A stretch of 10,998 bases of DNA from the NCBI GenBank assembly GCA_017472105.1, contig JAFUQY010000116.1, positions 1 through 10,998 of the forward strand, read 5' to 3'. Source of the stretch: Clostridia bacterium (GTDB taxonomy: Bacteria > Bacillota_A > Clostridia > Oscillospirales > CAG-272). The notes under the pieces are model-generated. The model saw nothing but the letters and a program-made list of their open reading frames with translations. It made no database searches and had not been told where the DNA came from. The position numbers and the translations under genes are program-made. Positions 1 through 6,458 of the stretch are shown here, piece by piece (within the stretch, counting starts at the first letter, position 1; each line of letters opens with the position of its first letter).

Positions 1-63
1 ATCCTGTGTCACGTTATTCTCCCGCCGCATGGTGCGGATTATGTTTGCGGTTGGCAGTGTCAT
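1..63 (-). CDS. XRE-family HTH transcriptional regulator, N-terminal fragment cut by window edge
   Basis: Reading leftward from an ATG at 61-63, 21 codons are open to the window edge. The peptide begins MTLPTANIIRTMRR and ends NVTQD. This is the start of a Cro/CI-type helix-turn-helix domain and closely resembles the N-terminus of the regulator encoded at 180-1337 (MLPIAGKIRSLRR, then NVTQE). An AGGA ribosome site lies 7 bases before the ATG and a good promoter lies further upstream (105-133). The call rests on this short stretch, the paralogue next door and correctly placed expression signals. The rest of the protein and any sensing domain lie outside the window. Family knowledge says such proteins bind operator DNA as dimers; the target is unknown. 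Confidence 0.75.
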   Translation of the reverse strand, partial: MTLPTANIIRTMRRENNVTQD

Positions 64-104
64 TGCTTTGTCCTCGTTTCATGGATTGAACCGGTTCTGA
101 CTGT

Positions 105-133
105 ATGATAGCATAATTTTTCGACAAAAGCAA
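105..133 (-). promoter_or_regulatory. Predicted sigma-A promoter of the left XRE gene
   Basis: On the minus strand, TTGCTT (128-133) and TATCAT (105-110) are separated by exactly 17 bases. The predicted transcription start is near 98, about 35 bases before the ATG at 63. The same arrangement occurs at the same relative place upstream of the paralogous XRE gene (1394-1422), which supports it. Confidence 0.6.
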
Positions 134-158
134 TAAGCCGTTCAGTGAGCCTTACTCA
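105..158 (-). repeat. Shared XRE promoter block, copy 1
   Basis: Aligned without gaps to 1394-1447 on the minus strand, this 54-base block matches at 37 positions, and at 23 of the first 29. The conserved pieces, in minus-strand order, are TGAGTA, TCAC, GAACGGCT and ATTGC, then the -10 hexamer. The strongly conserved part lies just upstream of and across the -35 box. It may be an operator shared by two paralogous regulators, or a remnant of the duplication that produced them. Confidence 0.6.
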
Positions 159-179
159 ATCAGACAGAGAATTTTTCGA

Positions 180-1337
180 TTACTGCATGAGACGGCGCCG
201 GTACGGATCGAAGGACTTTGCTTTCTCTCTGAGTGCGGCAAAGCGTTCTTCGTGCATATGCGGACGGAACCACTCCCACTGTCCTTCTTCGACATTGAGC
301 GCGGACATGAGATTGTGGTGATAACTCCGCATATCCCCGCCGTTGTACAGCCCGAAGCGATTCCAGCCGACGTACAGCAGATCAAAGCAGTAATGGGAAC
401 AGCGAAGCTCCGTGTCCTCCGGGATGGTGAAGAATTTCTCAAACAGCGCCACGGATTTCTCCAGTGCATCGTACGCTTCTTCCGTTTCCCCGAGCCGGAA
501 CCGGCATTTCGCGATAAACAGCCAGTTCCACGCACGCGGTTCGATAAAAATGTCGTAATCGTTGTCCCGGTCTTCGCGGAACAGATCGTACAGCCGGAAC
601 GCGGTGTCAGCTGCAATCAGGTTTTCCCGTGCCGTCCGTTCTTCTGCGGAGCCGTCATCGGGATGGATTTTGGTCAGATGGCAGGGGAAAATCCGCATGA
701 ACGTCATCCAGAGATTCTGCTGCATCTGAAGATTGTGGCGGTCATATTCATCCCGCACGTAGAAGCGATGCTCCATGAGCTGGTTCTCGAGAGAATAGTC
801 AATGGCATATTTCTTCCAGTCAGCGAGCCGGTCTTCGTCTTCATAGTCGAAAATATGGCTCAGCGCGAGCTTGCGGCTGTACAGATCGACGGGTTGATTC
901 AATAGAGTTTCACAGAATTCCCTTACAACCGGCAGAGCTTCTTCGCGTGGAAGTGTGTCGTAAAAAATCAGATCCCGCACCACCAGCTCCATCAGCCGAT
1001 AGGCGTACCGGTGATTCTTCGGCAGGGCGGACAGTGCTTTCCGGCGCATTTCGTACCGTCTGAGCGGGTCTTCCTCCTGTTCCGAGGCTTTTTGACAGTC
1101 CCGGAAGATTTCGTGGATTTCCCGTTCCCGCGTCTCCTCATCCGACACCAGAAGCTCGTCCGTGGTCACTTCAAAATACGCGGCGATTTTCGGCACAAGC
1201 GTAATGTCCGGATAAGTCTGACCGGTTTCCCAGCGGCTCACGGATTGGAATGTGACGTTCAGAGCGTCGGCGAGCTCCTCCTGCGTGACGTTTTTCGCGC
1301 GGCGGAGGGAACGGATTTTTCCGGCAATGGGCAGCAT
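180..1337 (-). CDS. XRE-family HTH transcriptional regulator with long helical C-terminal region
   Basis: A protein of 385 residues. Residues about 6-60 are a Cro/CI-type DNA-binding domain, with the helix-turn-helix near 18-38 (T-Q-E-E-L-A, then the recognition helix around QSVSRWETG). The remaining 320 residues are charged and look helical; a stretch around 285-320 (LGETEEAYDALEKSV) resembles a TPR-type repeat. No enzyme motif is seen. An in-frame ATG at 1349 lacks a ribosome site. The ATG at 1337 is preceded by GAGGG at 5 bases and is the better start. The gene diverges from mutS2 and is followed 117 bases later by a paralogue in the same direction. By family knowledge it is probably a repressor or activator of a small regulon, possibly including itself; the target and ligand are not known. 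Confidence 0.8.
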   Translation of the reverse strand: MLPIAGKIRSLRRAKNVTQEELADALNVTFQSVSRWETGQTYPDITLVPKIAAYFEVTTDELLVSDEETREREIHEIFRDCQKASEQEEDPLRRYEMRRKALSALPKNHRYAYRLMELVVRDLIFYDTLPREEALPVVREFCETLLNQPVDLYSRKLALSHIFDYEDEDRLADWKKYAIDYSLENQLMEHRFYVRDEYDRHNLQMQQNLWMTFMRIFPCHLTKIHPDDGSAEERTARENLIAADTAFRLYDLFREDRDNDYDIFIEPRAWNWLFIAKCRFRLGETEEAYDALEKSVALFEKFFTIPEDTELRCSHYCFDLLYVGWNRFGLYNGGDMRSYHHNLMSALNVEEGQWEWFRPHMHEERFAALREKAKSFDPYRRRLMQ

Positions 1338-1342
1338 GATAT

Positions 1343-1347
1343 CCCTC
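1343..1347 (-). promoter_or_regulatory. Ribosome binding site deciding the XRE start
   Basis: GAGGG lies 5 bases before the ATG at 1337. It overlaps the upstream in-frame ATG at 1349, which has only an A/T-rich stretch before it. This favours 1337 as the start and shortens the longest open frame by four residues. Confidence 0.6.
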
Positions 1348-1393
1348 ATTTCTATTATAAAAGTAAATTGAAAGCGGTACCGTTTACGCTTTT

Positions 1394-1422
1394 ATCATAT
1401 CATAAATCATTTCGCAATGCAA
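1394..1422 (-). promoter_or_regulatory. Predicted sigma-A promoter of the full-length XRE gene
   Basis: On the minus strand, TTGCAT (1417-1422) and TATGAT (1394-1399) are 17 bases apart, and TGA precedes the -10 as an extended -10 element. The predicted start near 1387 gives a leader of about 50 bases to the ATG at 1337. The position matches the promoter of the neighbouring paralogue. A TATAAT closer to the gene (1354-1359) has no -35 partner. Confidence 0.6.
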
Positions 1423-1447
1423 TCAGCCGTTCTGTGAAGAGTACTCA
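1394..1447 (-). repeat. Shared XRE promoter block, copy 2
   Basis: This is the gap-free partner of 105-158, with -35 and -10 boxes in identical register. It also lies directly upstream of divergent mutS2, so a protein bound here could affect both directions. In this copy the outer part reads GAGTACTC, a perfect 8-base palindrome. In copy 1 the same place holds TGAG and CTCA separated by five bases. Confidence 0.6.
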
Positions 1448-1484
1448 CGGTAGGCGTGAAAAATTCACGGAACACGAATAAAAC

Positions 1485-1489
1485 AGAGG
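1485..1489 (+). promoter_or_regulatory. Ribosome binding site deciding the mutS2 start
   Basis: AGAGG lies 5 bases before the ATG at 1495. The longer frame would begin at a GTG at 1456 that sits inside a small inverted repeat. The N-terminus from 1495 (MNSKALYTLEFDKIL) is the usual MutS2 beginning. Confidence 0.65.
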
Positions 1490-1494
1490 TTAAC

Positions 1495-3867
1495 ATGAAT
1501 TCAAAAGCATTATACACCCTCGAATTTGATAAAATTCTTGAAATGCTGGCGGAAATCGCACCCACGGAAGGCGCGGCTGAAATGGCAAGAGCACTCACGC
1601 CGTCCTCCGATATCGTGAAGGTGCGCCTTCGTCAGCAGCATACCACCGACGCGAAAACACTGATCGGAATCAAGGGTCTGCCGTCCTTCGGGCGCGTCAA
1701 GGATATCCGTCCGAGCGTGGAGAGAGCAGAGAAGGACGCCATTCTGTCCCTGCGCGAGCTTCTCGACTGTGCGGCGGTGTTCCGGACTGCACGGACTCTG
1801 CTGGACTACGTCAGAGGTGAGCGCACTCCCGAAACATCCCTCGGCGTAATTTTCGAGCGTCTTCAGCCGAACCGGCATCTGGAAGAAAAAATCACCCGCT
1901 CCATCATTGCCGACGACTTTGTTGCCGACGAAGCAAGCCCGGAGCTCGGTGAAATCCGCCGGAAAAAGCGTCTGACCGACAACAAGATCAAGGACATTTT
2001 GCAGAAATACGTTTCCGGCTCCTCCAAGTACCTGCAGGAAAACATTGTCACCACCCGCGGCGGACGCTTCGTCATTCCCGTCAAGGCGGAATACCGGAAC
2101 GAAGTCCGCGGTCTGATCCACGACACCTCCCAGTCGGGCGCGACCATTTTCGTCGAACCGATGGCGGTTGTAGAGGCAAACAACGAACTGCGCGAGCTTG
2201 AGGCGAAGGAAGAGCACGAAATCGAACGCATCCTCCGCGATCTTTCCGCAGGCATTGCCGTATCCGCCGACGCACTGGTGCTGGACTACCTCAACATCAC
2301 GGAGCTTGCCTTCATCTTCACCTGTGCGGATCTGTCCTACAAGATGAACGCCGCACCGCCCCATGTATCCGACAGAAAAATCATCGAGCTGTACCGCGCG
2401 CGCCATCCTCTGCTTGACAAGGCGAAGGTTGTGCCGATCACGATCACGCTCGGCAAGGATTACAAAATGGTCGTCATCACCGGTCCGAACACCGGCGGTA
2501 AGACCGTTACGCTGAAAACACTCGGTCTGTTTGCGCTCATGACGCAGGCAGGGCTCCACATTCCTGCGGACGATACCTCCACGCTCGGCGTGTTCGACGA
2601 AGTTTTCTCCGACATCGGGGATGAGCAGAGCATCGAGCAGTCCCTGTCCACGTTCTCCTCGCACATGAAGGGAATCGTGAAGATTATCGAGCAGATGACG
2701 GAAAATTCGCTGGTTCTGTTCGACGAGCTCGGTGCAGGTACGGACCCGGTTGAAGGCGCGGCACTTGCCATGTCCATCCTCGAGGAAACCCGGGAGAACA
2801 ACACCCTCTGCGCCGCAACCACGCACTATGCGGAGCTCAAGGCATACGCAATCGAGACCGAAGGGGTTGTCAACGCGTCGTGCGAATTTGATGTGAACAC
2901 CCTCCGTCCGACCTACCGTCTCATCATCGGCACGCCCGGCAAGTCCAATGCGTTTGCGATTTCCGAAAAGCTCGGTCTGTCCCCCGTCATCGTCAAGCGC
3001 GCGGGTCAGTTTGTCGATACCGGCTCCCGCAATTTTGAAGCGGTCATCGAAAAGCTGGAAGCAACCCGCCATGAACTCGAAGAAGAACGCGCAAAAGCCG
3101 AAGCATCCCGCCGTGAATTTGAGGAATACCGGAAAAAGACCGAAGCGGAACTCGAAAAGAAGCTCGCAGGTGCCGAAAAAGAAGCGTCCAATATGCGAAA
3201 AAAGGCACAGGATATCCTCGACGGCGCCCGTGCGACCAGTGAATATGTCATCAGCCAGCTTGAGGAAGTCAAGAAACAGCAGGATTCCGAGAAATTCGGC
3301 GACCGTCTTGCTCAGGCAAAGCGCGATGTACGCCAGAGAGTGCGCGATTACGACGACACCGTCAACCCCGTCAGCGATTATGTGGACGACGAGGATTACG
3401 TCCTGCCGCGCGCGCTGAAGAAAGGAGACGTTGTCCAGCACCGCAACCTCGGTACACAGGGTACGGTTGTGGATGAGCCCGACAAGAACGGCAACTGCAA
3501 CGTGAGAATGGGTGCGGTGAAGATGCGTGTCAACCAGAAGGATCTCAAGCTCCTCACCGATGCGGACAAGGCACAGAAGGCACAGCAGAAGCAGCAGTCC
3601 CAGTTCCGTGCACAGGTCACAAAGAGCTTCAAGCTCGAATGCGACGTGCGCGGCATGACCGGGGAAGAGGCGTGGTTTGTCGTTGACCGCTACATCGACG
3701 ACGCCGTTGTGGCAGGAGTGCATACCGCGACCATCATCCACGGCAAGGGAACCGGCGCGCTCCGCAATGCACTGTGGCAGAGATTCAAGTCCGACAGCCG
3801 CGTGAAGAGCTTCCGTGCCGGTGCATACGGCGAAGGCGACTACGGCGTGACGGTGCTTGAGGTATAA
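1495..3867 (+). CDS. mutS2: Endonuclease MutS2 (MutS-type ATPase with Smr domain)
   Basis: A protein of 790 residues, the usual length for MutS2. It lacks the N-terminal mismatch-recognition domain of MutS. The N-terminal helical lever/core part runs to about residue 315. The ABC-type ATPase follows: Walker A GPNTGGKT at 330-337, the STFSSHMKG motif near 385-393, and Walker B LVLFDELGAGTDP with D410 and E411. A highly charged coiled coil spans about 515-600 and a KOW-like beta domain about 640-690. The C-terminal Smr nuclease domain carries DVRG at 717-720 and HGKGTG at 749-754. Family knowledge: MutS2 is cytoplasmic; it suppresses recombination in Helicobacter pylori and acts on stalled or collided ribosomes in Bacillus subtilis. 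All key motifs look intact. A 13-base inverted repeat overlaps its stop codon. Its own promoter is not clear. Confidence 0.96.
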   Translation: MNSKALYTLEFDKILEMLAEIAPTEGAAEMARALTPSSDIVKVRLRQQHTTDAKTLIGIKGLPSFGRVKDIRPSVERAEKDAILSLRELLDCAAVFRTARTLLDYVRGERTPETSLGVIFERLQPNRHLEEKITRSIIADDFVADEASPELGEIRRKKRLTDNKIKDILQKYVSGSSKYLQENIVTTRGGRFVIPVKAEYRNEVRGLIHDTSQSGATIFVEPMAVVEANNELRELEAKEEHEIERILRDLSAGIAVSADALVLDYLNITELAFIFTCADLSYKMNAAPPHVSDRKIIELYRARHPLLDKAKVVPITITLGKDYKMVVITGPNTGGKTVTLKTLGLFALMTQAGLHIPADDTSTLGVFDEVFSDIGDEQSIEQSLSTFSSHMKGIVKIIEQMTENSLVLFDELGAGTDPVEGAALAMSILEETRENNTLCAATTHYAELKAYAIETEGVVNASCEFDVNTLRPTYRLIIGTPGKSNAFAISEKLGLSPVIVKRAGQFVDTGSRNFEAVIEKLEATRHELEEERAKAEASRREFEEYRKKTEAELEKKLAGAEKEASNMRKKAQDILDGARATSEYVISQLEEVKKQQDSEKFGDRLAQAKRDVRQRVRDYDDTVNPVSDYVDDEDYVLPRALKKGDVVQHRNLGTQGTVVDEPDKNGNCNVRMGAVKMRVNQKDLKLLTDADKAQKAQQKQQSQFRAQVTKSFKLECDVRGMTGEEAWFVVDRYIDDAVVAGVHTATIIHGKGTGALRNALWQRFKSDSRVKSFRAGAYGEGDYGVTVLEV

Positions 3868-3906
3868 ATCCACATCGGATTCCGCCAAATTTTTGTGGAT
3901 TTATAC
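3862..3906. repeat. Perfect 13-base inverted repeat across the mutS2 stop codon
   Basis: GTATAAATCCACA (3862-3874) and its exact reverse complement (3894-3906) flank a 19-base loop. The left arm contains the mutS2 stop codon (3865-3867). The stem is A/T-rich and has no T-run after it, so it is a poor intrinsic terminator. The arm centres are 32 bases apart, about three helical turns, and lie upstream of a strong promoter. An operator for a dimeric regulator is an alternative reading. Confidence 0.6.
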
Positions 3907-3945
3907 GGATTCACGCAAAATCCCGCAATGGATTCTTGCAAAATT
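3876..3945 (+). repeat. Three imperfect direct repeats upstream of the rhamnose operon promoter
   Basis: Units start at 3876 (CGGATTCCGCCAAATT), 3906 (CGGATTCACGCAAAAT) and 3929 (TGGATTCTTGCAAAATT). They share GGATTC followed two bases later by a GCAAAAT-like run. The third unit runs into the -35 box (3936-3941). A further GGATTT occurs at 3897-3902. The arrangement suggests regulator binding sites, but no regulator can be named. Confidence 0.45.
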
Positions 3946-3964
3946 CAACCTTTCGTGATATAAT
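3936..3964 (+). promoter_or_regulatory. Strong sigma-A promoter of the rhamnose operon
   Basis: TTGCAA (3936-3941) is followed after exactly 17 bases by a consensus TATAAT (3959-3964), with TGA directly before it as an extended -10. The predicted start is near 3971, giving a leader of about 67 bases before the ATG at 4038. This is the only strong promoter seen for the six following plus-strand genes. Confidence 0.8.
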
Positions 3965-3980
3965 GAAGTATATTTAGTAT

Positions 3981-4024
3981 GGAGAAGTCTCTCCGTCTCA
4001 AATTTTTCCTGCCATTATCGGCAG
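3981..4024 (+). promoter_or_regulatory. Leader with two small hairpins before the first operon gene
   Basis: GGAGA (3981-3985) can pair with TCTCC (3990-3994) over a 4-base loop. CTGCC (4009-4013) can pair with GGCAG (4020-4024) over a 6-base loop, ending 3 bases before the GGAG ribosome site (4028-4031). Five T residues (4003-4007) lie between them. Stems are only 5 base pairs, so a regulatory role is speculative; no known riboswitch pattern was recognised. Confidence 0.25.
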
Positions 4025-4027
4025 ATT

Positions 4028-4031
4028 GGAG
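4028..4031 (+). promoter_or_regulatory. Ribosome binding site deciding the start at 4038
   Basis: GGAG sits 6 bases before ATG 4038. The upstream TTG (4026-4028) overlaps this site and so is unlikely to be the start. Confidence 0.6.
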
Positions 4032-4037
4032 CGTTTT

Positions 4038-4901
4038 ATGGTAAAATTCAGACTCAGTGCATTTTCCGATGAATATTCCGCATCCCTCGACGAACAGATC
4101 GAAGGTCTTATTCTCAACAAGGTCAGAATGACCGAGCTGCGCGGCGTGGACGGCATCAATGTGTCCGATCTCACTCCCATACAGGCGGCTGATGTGCACA
4201 GAAAGCTGGAATCCTCCGGGATCTCCGTTTCCGCCATCGGTTCTCCCATCGGAAAAATCAAAATCACCGACAACATGGACGAGCATCTTGACAAGCTGAA
4301 AAACACCTGTGAAATTGCCGGCATCATGCAGACCTCCCGCATCCGTATGTTCTCCTTCTACATTCCTGACGGAAAGTACGAGGAATACCGCGGGGAAGTC
4401 ATCGACCGCATCGGCAGAATGCTCGACGTGGCTGACGAATACGGTGTGAAGCTGTGCCATGAAAACGAAAAGGGCATTTACGGCGATACACCCGAACGCT
4501 GCCGTGAACTCCTCGCCGAATTCGACGGCAGAATGGGCTGTGTATTCGATCCCGCAAACTTCATTCAGTGCGGATGCGAACCCTTTGAACATTCCTACAA
4601 TCTTCTGAAAACCTACATTACTTATATGCACATCAAGGACGCTGCCGCAAACGGTACCATCGTTCCCGCAGGCCGCGGTGTCGGATGCATTCCCGAGCTG
4701 CTTGCCGTCATCAACCGTGCGCATGAGGGCGAATTCATCCTCACGCTCGAGCCCCATCTCCGTGTATTCGCAGGTCTGGACAAGCTCGAAGGCGGCCCCA
4801 GAACCGCACTCGGCAATGCCTACGCAACCTCCGCGGAAGCATTCGAAGCGGCAGTCACCAACCTCCGCTGGTGCATCCCGAGAACTGCCGGACAGGCGTA
4901 A
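4038..4901 (+). CDS. Sugar phosphate isomerase/epimerase-like TIM-barrel protein
   Basis: A protein of 287 residues of the xylose isomerase-like TIM-barrel (AP endonuclease 2) superfamily. The metal site expected for the D-tagatose 3-epimerase type is present: E142 in CHENEKG, D171 in VFDPANF, H198 in MHIKD and E238 in LEPHL, with spacings close to that family. It therefore probably binds a divalent metal and isomerises or epimerises a sugar or sugar phosphate in the cytoplasm. The substrate cannot be read from sequence. It is first in a run with rhaB and rhaA, so a role on rhamnose, rhamnulose or a related 6-deoxysugar is plausible but inferred. The start at ATG 4038 is supported by GGAG at 4028-4031; an in-frame TTG at 4026 is less likely. 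No signal peptide is visible. Confidence 0.88.
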   Translation: MVKFRLSAFSDEYSASLDEQIEGLILNKVRMTELRGVDGINVSDLTPIQAADVHRKLESSGISVSAIGSPIGKIKITDNMDEHLDKLKNTCEIAGIMQTSRIRMFSFYIPDGKYEEYRGEVIDRIGRMLDVADEYGVKLCHENEKGIYGDTPERCRELLAEFDGRMGCVFDPANFIQCGCEPFEHSYNLLKTYITYMHIKDAAANGTIVPAGRGVGCIPELLAVINRAHEGEFILTLEPHLRVFAGLDKLEGGPRTALGNAYATSAEAFEAAVTNLRWCIPRTAGQA

Positions 4902-4943
4902 ACCGACATCACGCATTAAGACAACTTTATAAGGAGTACAGCC

Positions 4944-6428
4944 ATGGCTCTGAAGAAAATGCTTGCCGTTGACCTTGGTGCATCCAGCGGTCGCGGTATT
5001 ATCGGCGGATTTGACGGTGAGAAATTCACCCTCGACGAAATCCACCGCTTCCCGAACGACCCGGTTATGATGCCCGGCGGATTTTTCTGGGACACGCTCA
5101 GACTGCTTCACGAGATCAAAACCTCGATTCTGAAGGCATCCCACGCAGGCGGCGTTGACACCATCGGTATTGACACATGGGGCGTTGACTACGGCTATCT
5201 GGACAAGACGGGTACGCTTCTGTCCAATCCCTATCACTACCGCGATGCGCGCAACAACGACGCTCCGGCATATGTATTTGAAAACTTCGCAGAGAGAAGC
5301 GAAATCTACGGCATCACCGGCATCCAGTCCCTCAATTTCAACTCCCTGTATCAGGCGGCGATGGATCTTCGTTACCGTCCGTGGGTGGTTGAAAACGCGG
5401 AAAACATGCTGTTCATGCCCGACCTTCTCGGATATATGCTCACCGGACAGAAGGCGACCGAATACACCATCGCGTCCACCGGTGCCATGCTCGACGCAAA
5501 GACACGGGACTATGCACGCGATCTGATCCAAAAGATCGGTCTGCCCGAAAAGCTCCTGTGCAATCTGGTGCAGCCGGGCTATGATCTCGGCGGTATTCTG
5601 CCCGAACTCCGTGAGGAAACCGGCAATACCGACGCGCATGTCATCAAGGTTGCATCACACGATACCGCGTCCGCTGTACTTGCAGTTCCCGCCGCTGATG
5701 ACGGATTCTGCTACATTTCCAGCGGAACATGGTCCCTCATGGGTATCGAATCCCCCGATCCGGTTCTCACACCCCTGTCCGAAAAGTACGACTTCACCAA
5801 CGAAGGCGGCGTATTCGGTACCATCCGCGTGCTCAAGAACATCATGGGTCTGTGGATCGAGCAGGAATCCAGACGCCAGTGGAAGCGCGAGGGCAAGGAC
5901 TACTCCTTCGGCGATCTTTCCGTCATGGCGAGAAACGCAAAGCCCCTGCAATCCATCATTGACCCCGACGATCAGCTCTTCGCATCCGCCGGAAATATGC
6001 CGAAACGCATCCGCGAATACTGCGAAAAGACCGGTCAGCACGTTCCCGAAAATGAGGGCGAAATCGTCCGCTGCATCCTCGAATCCCTCGCGCTCCGCTA
6101 CCGCTGGACTGCGGAAAAGCTCGAGGAAATGACCGGACGCAACTATCCCGCGATCAATATCGTCGGCGGCGGTACTCAGGAAGAATTGCTGTCCCAGTTC
6201 ACCGCGGACGCTTCCCACCGCCATGTCACGGCAGGTCCTATCGAAGCAACCGCGCTCGGCAATGTGGCTATGCAGTGCATCGCTTCCGGCGAAATCAAGG
6301 ACATGTGGGAAGCACGCCAGGTTGTCCGCAATTCTTTCGACGTAAAGGAATACGAGCCCGAAACCGCATCCGCCGCACAGTGGGATGAGGCTTACGGCAA
6401 GTTCCTCGGTCTGATAAATGAAAACTGA
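4944..6428 (+). CDS. rhaB: L-rhamnulokinase
   Basis: A cytoplasmic FGGY-family sugar kinase of 494 residues, close to the 489 of E. coli RhaB. It phosphorylates L-rhamnulose with ATP to L-rhamnulose 1-phosphate, the second step of L-rhamnose breakdown. The N-terminal phosphate-binding loop reads VDLGASSGRG (residues 9-18). The sugar-site segment IDTWGVDYG follows near residues 75-83. ASHDTASAV holds the likely catalytic base, D240. The C-terminal nucleotide site NIVGGGTQEE has glycines 408-410. These patterns are typical of RhaB rather than of xylulose or glycerol kinases. AAGGAG (4931-4936) lies 7 bases before the ATG. The gene begins 42 bases after the epimerase-like gene and is followed 30 bases later by rhaA. 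No inactivating change is seen. Confidence 0.95.
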   Translation: MALKKMLAVDLGASSGRGIIGGFDGEKFTLDEIHRFPNDPVMMPGGFFWDTLRLLHEIKTSILKASHAGGVDTIGIDTWGVDYGYLDKTGTLLSNPYHYRDARNNDAPAYVFENFAERSEIYGITGIQSLNFNSLYQAAMDLRYRPWVVENAENMLFMPDLLGYMLTGQKATEYTIASTGAMLDAKTRDYARDLIQKIGLPEKLLCNLVQPGYDLGGILPELREETGNTDAHVIKVASHDTASAVLAVPAADDGFCYISSGTWSLMGIESPDPVLTPLSEKYDFTNEGGVFGTIRVLKNIMGLWIEQESRRQWKREGKDYSFGDLSVMARNAKPLQSIIDPDDQLFASAGNMPKRIREYCEKTGQHVPENEGEIVRCILESLALRYRWTAEKLEEMTGRNYPAINIVGGGTQEELLSQFTADASHRHVTAGPIEATALGNVAMQCIASGEIKDMWEARQVVRNSFDVKEYEPETASAAQWDEAYGKFLGLINEN

Positions 6429-6445
6429 TTCCGTTTTACAGGAAT

Positions 6446-6450
6446 GGAGG
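6446..6450 (+). promoter_or_regulatory. Ribosome binding site deciding the rhaA start
   Basis: GGAGG lies 8 bases before ATG 6459. The longer frame would start at ATG 6444, which overlaps this site and has no ribosome site of its own. The shorter product (418 residues) also fits the family length. Confidence 0.7.
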
Positions 6451-6458
6451 TAATCACC

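Noticed and set aside
252..905. Plus-strand open frame of 217 codons opposite the XRE regulator
   Set aside because: The opposite strand encodes a recognisable HTH regulator with promoter and ribosome site. This frame has no domain and no supporting ribosome site.
1354..1359. TATAAT on the minus strand just before the XRE gene
   Set aside because: No acceptable -35 lies 16-18 bases upstream, and it would start transcription almost at the ribosome site. The promoter at 1394-1422 is better and is matched in the paralogue.
1510..3888. Minus-strand open frame of 792 codons opposite mutS2
   Set aside because: It is in exact register with mutS2 codons and is open only because the sense gene lacks TTA, CTA and TCA. 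It has no ribosome site, and its product is low-complexity with no recognisable domain.
3862..3906. Inverted repeat read as the mutS2 terminator
   Set aside because: The stem is mostly A/T, the loop is 19 bases and no T-run follows. It was kept as a repeat of unknown role.
6428..6445. ATTCC/GGAAT hairpin between rhaB and rhaA
   Set aside because: The stem is only 5 base pairs with an 8-base loop and no T-run. Such pairings are expected by chance, and there is no sign that it ends transcription.
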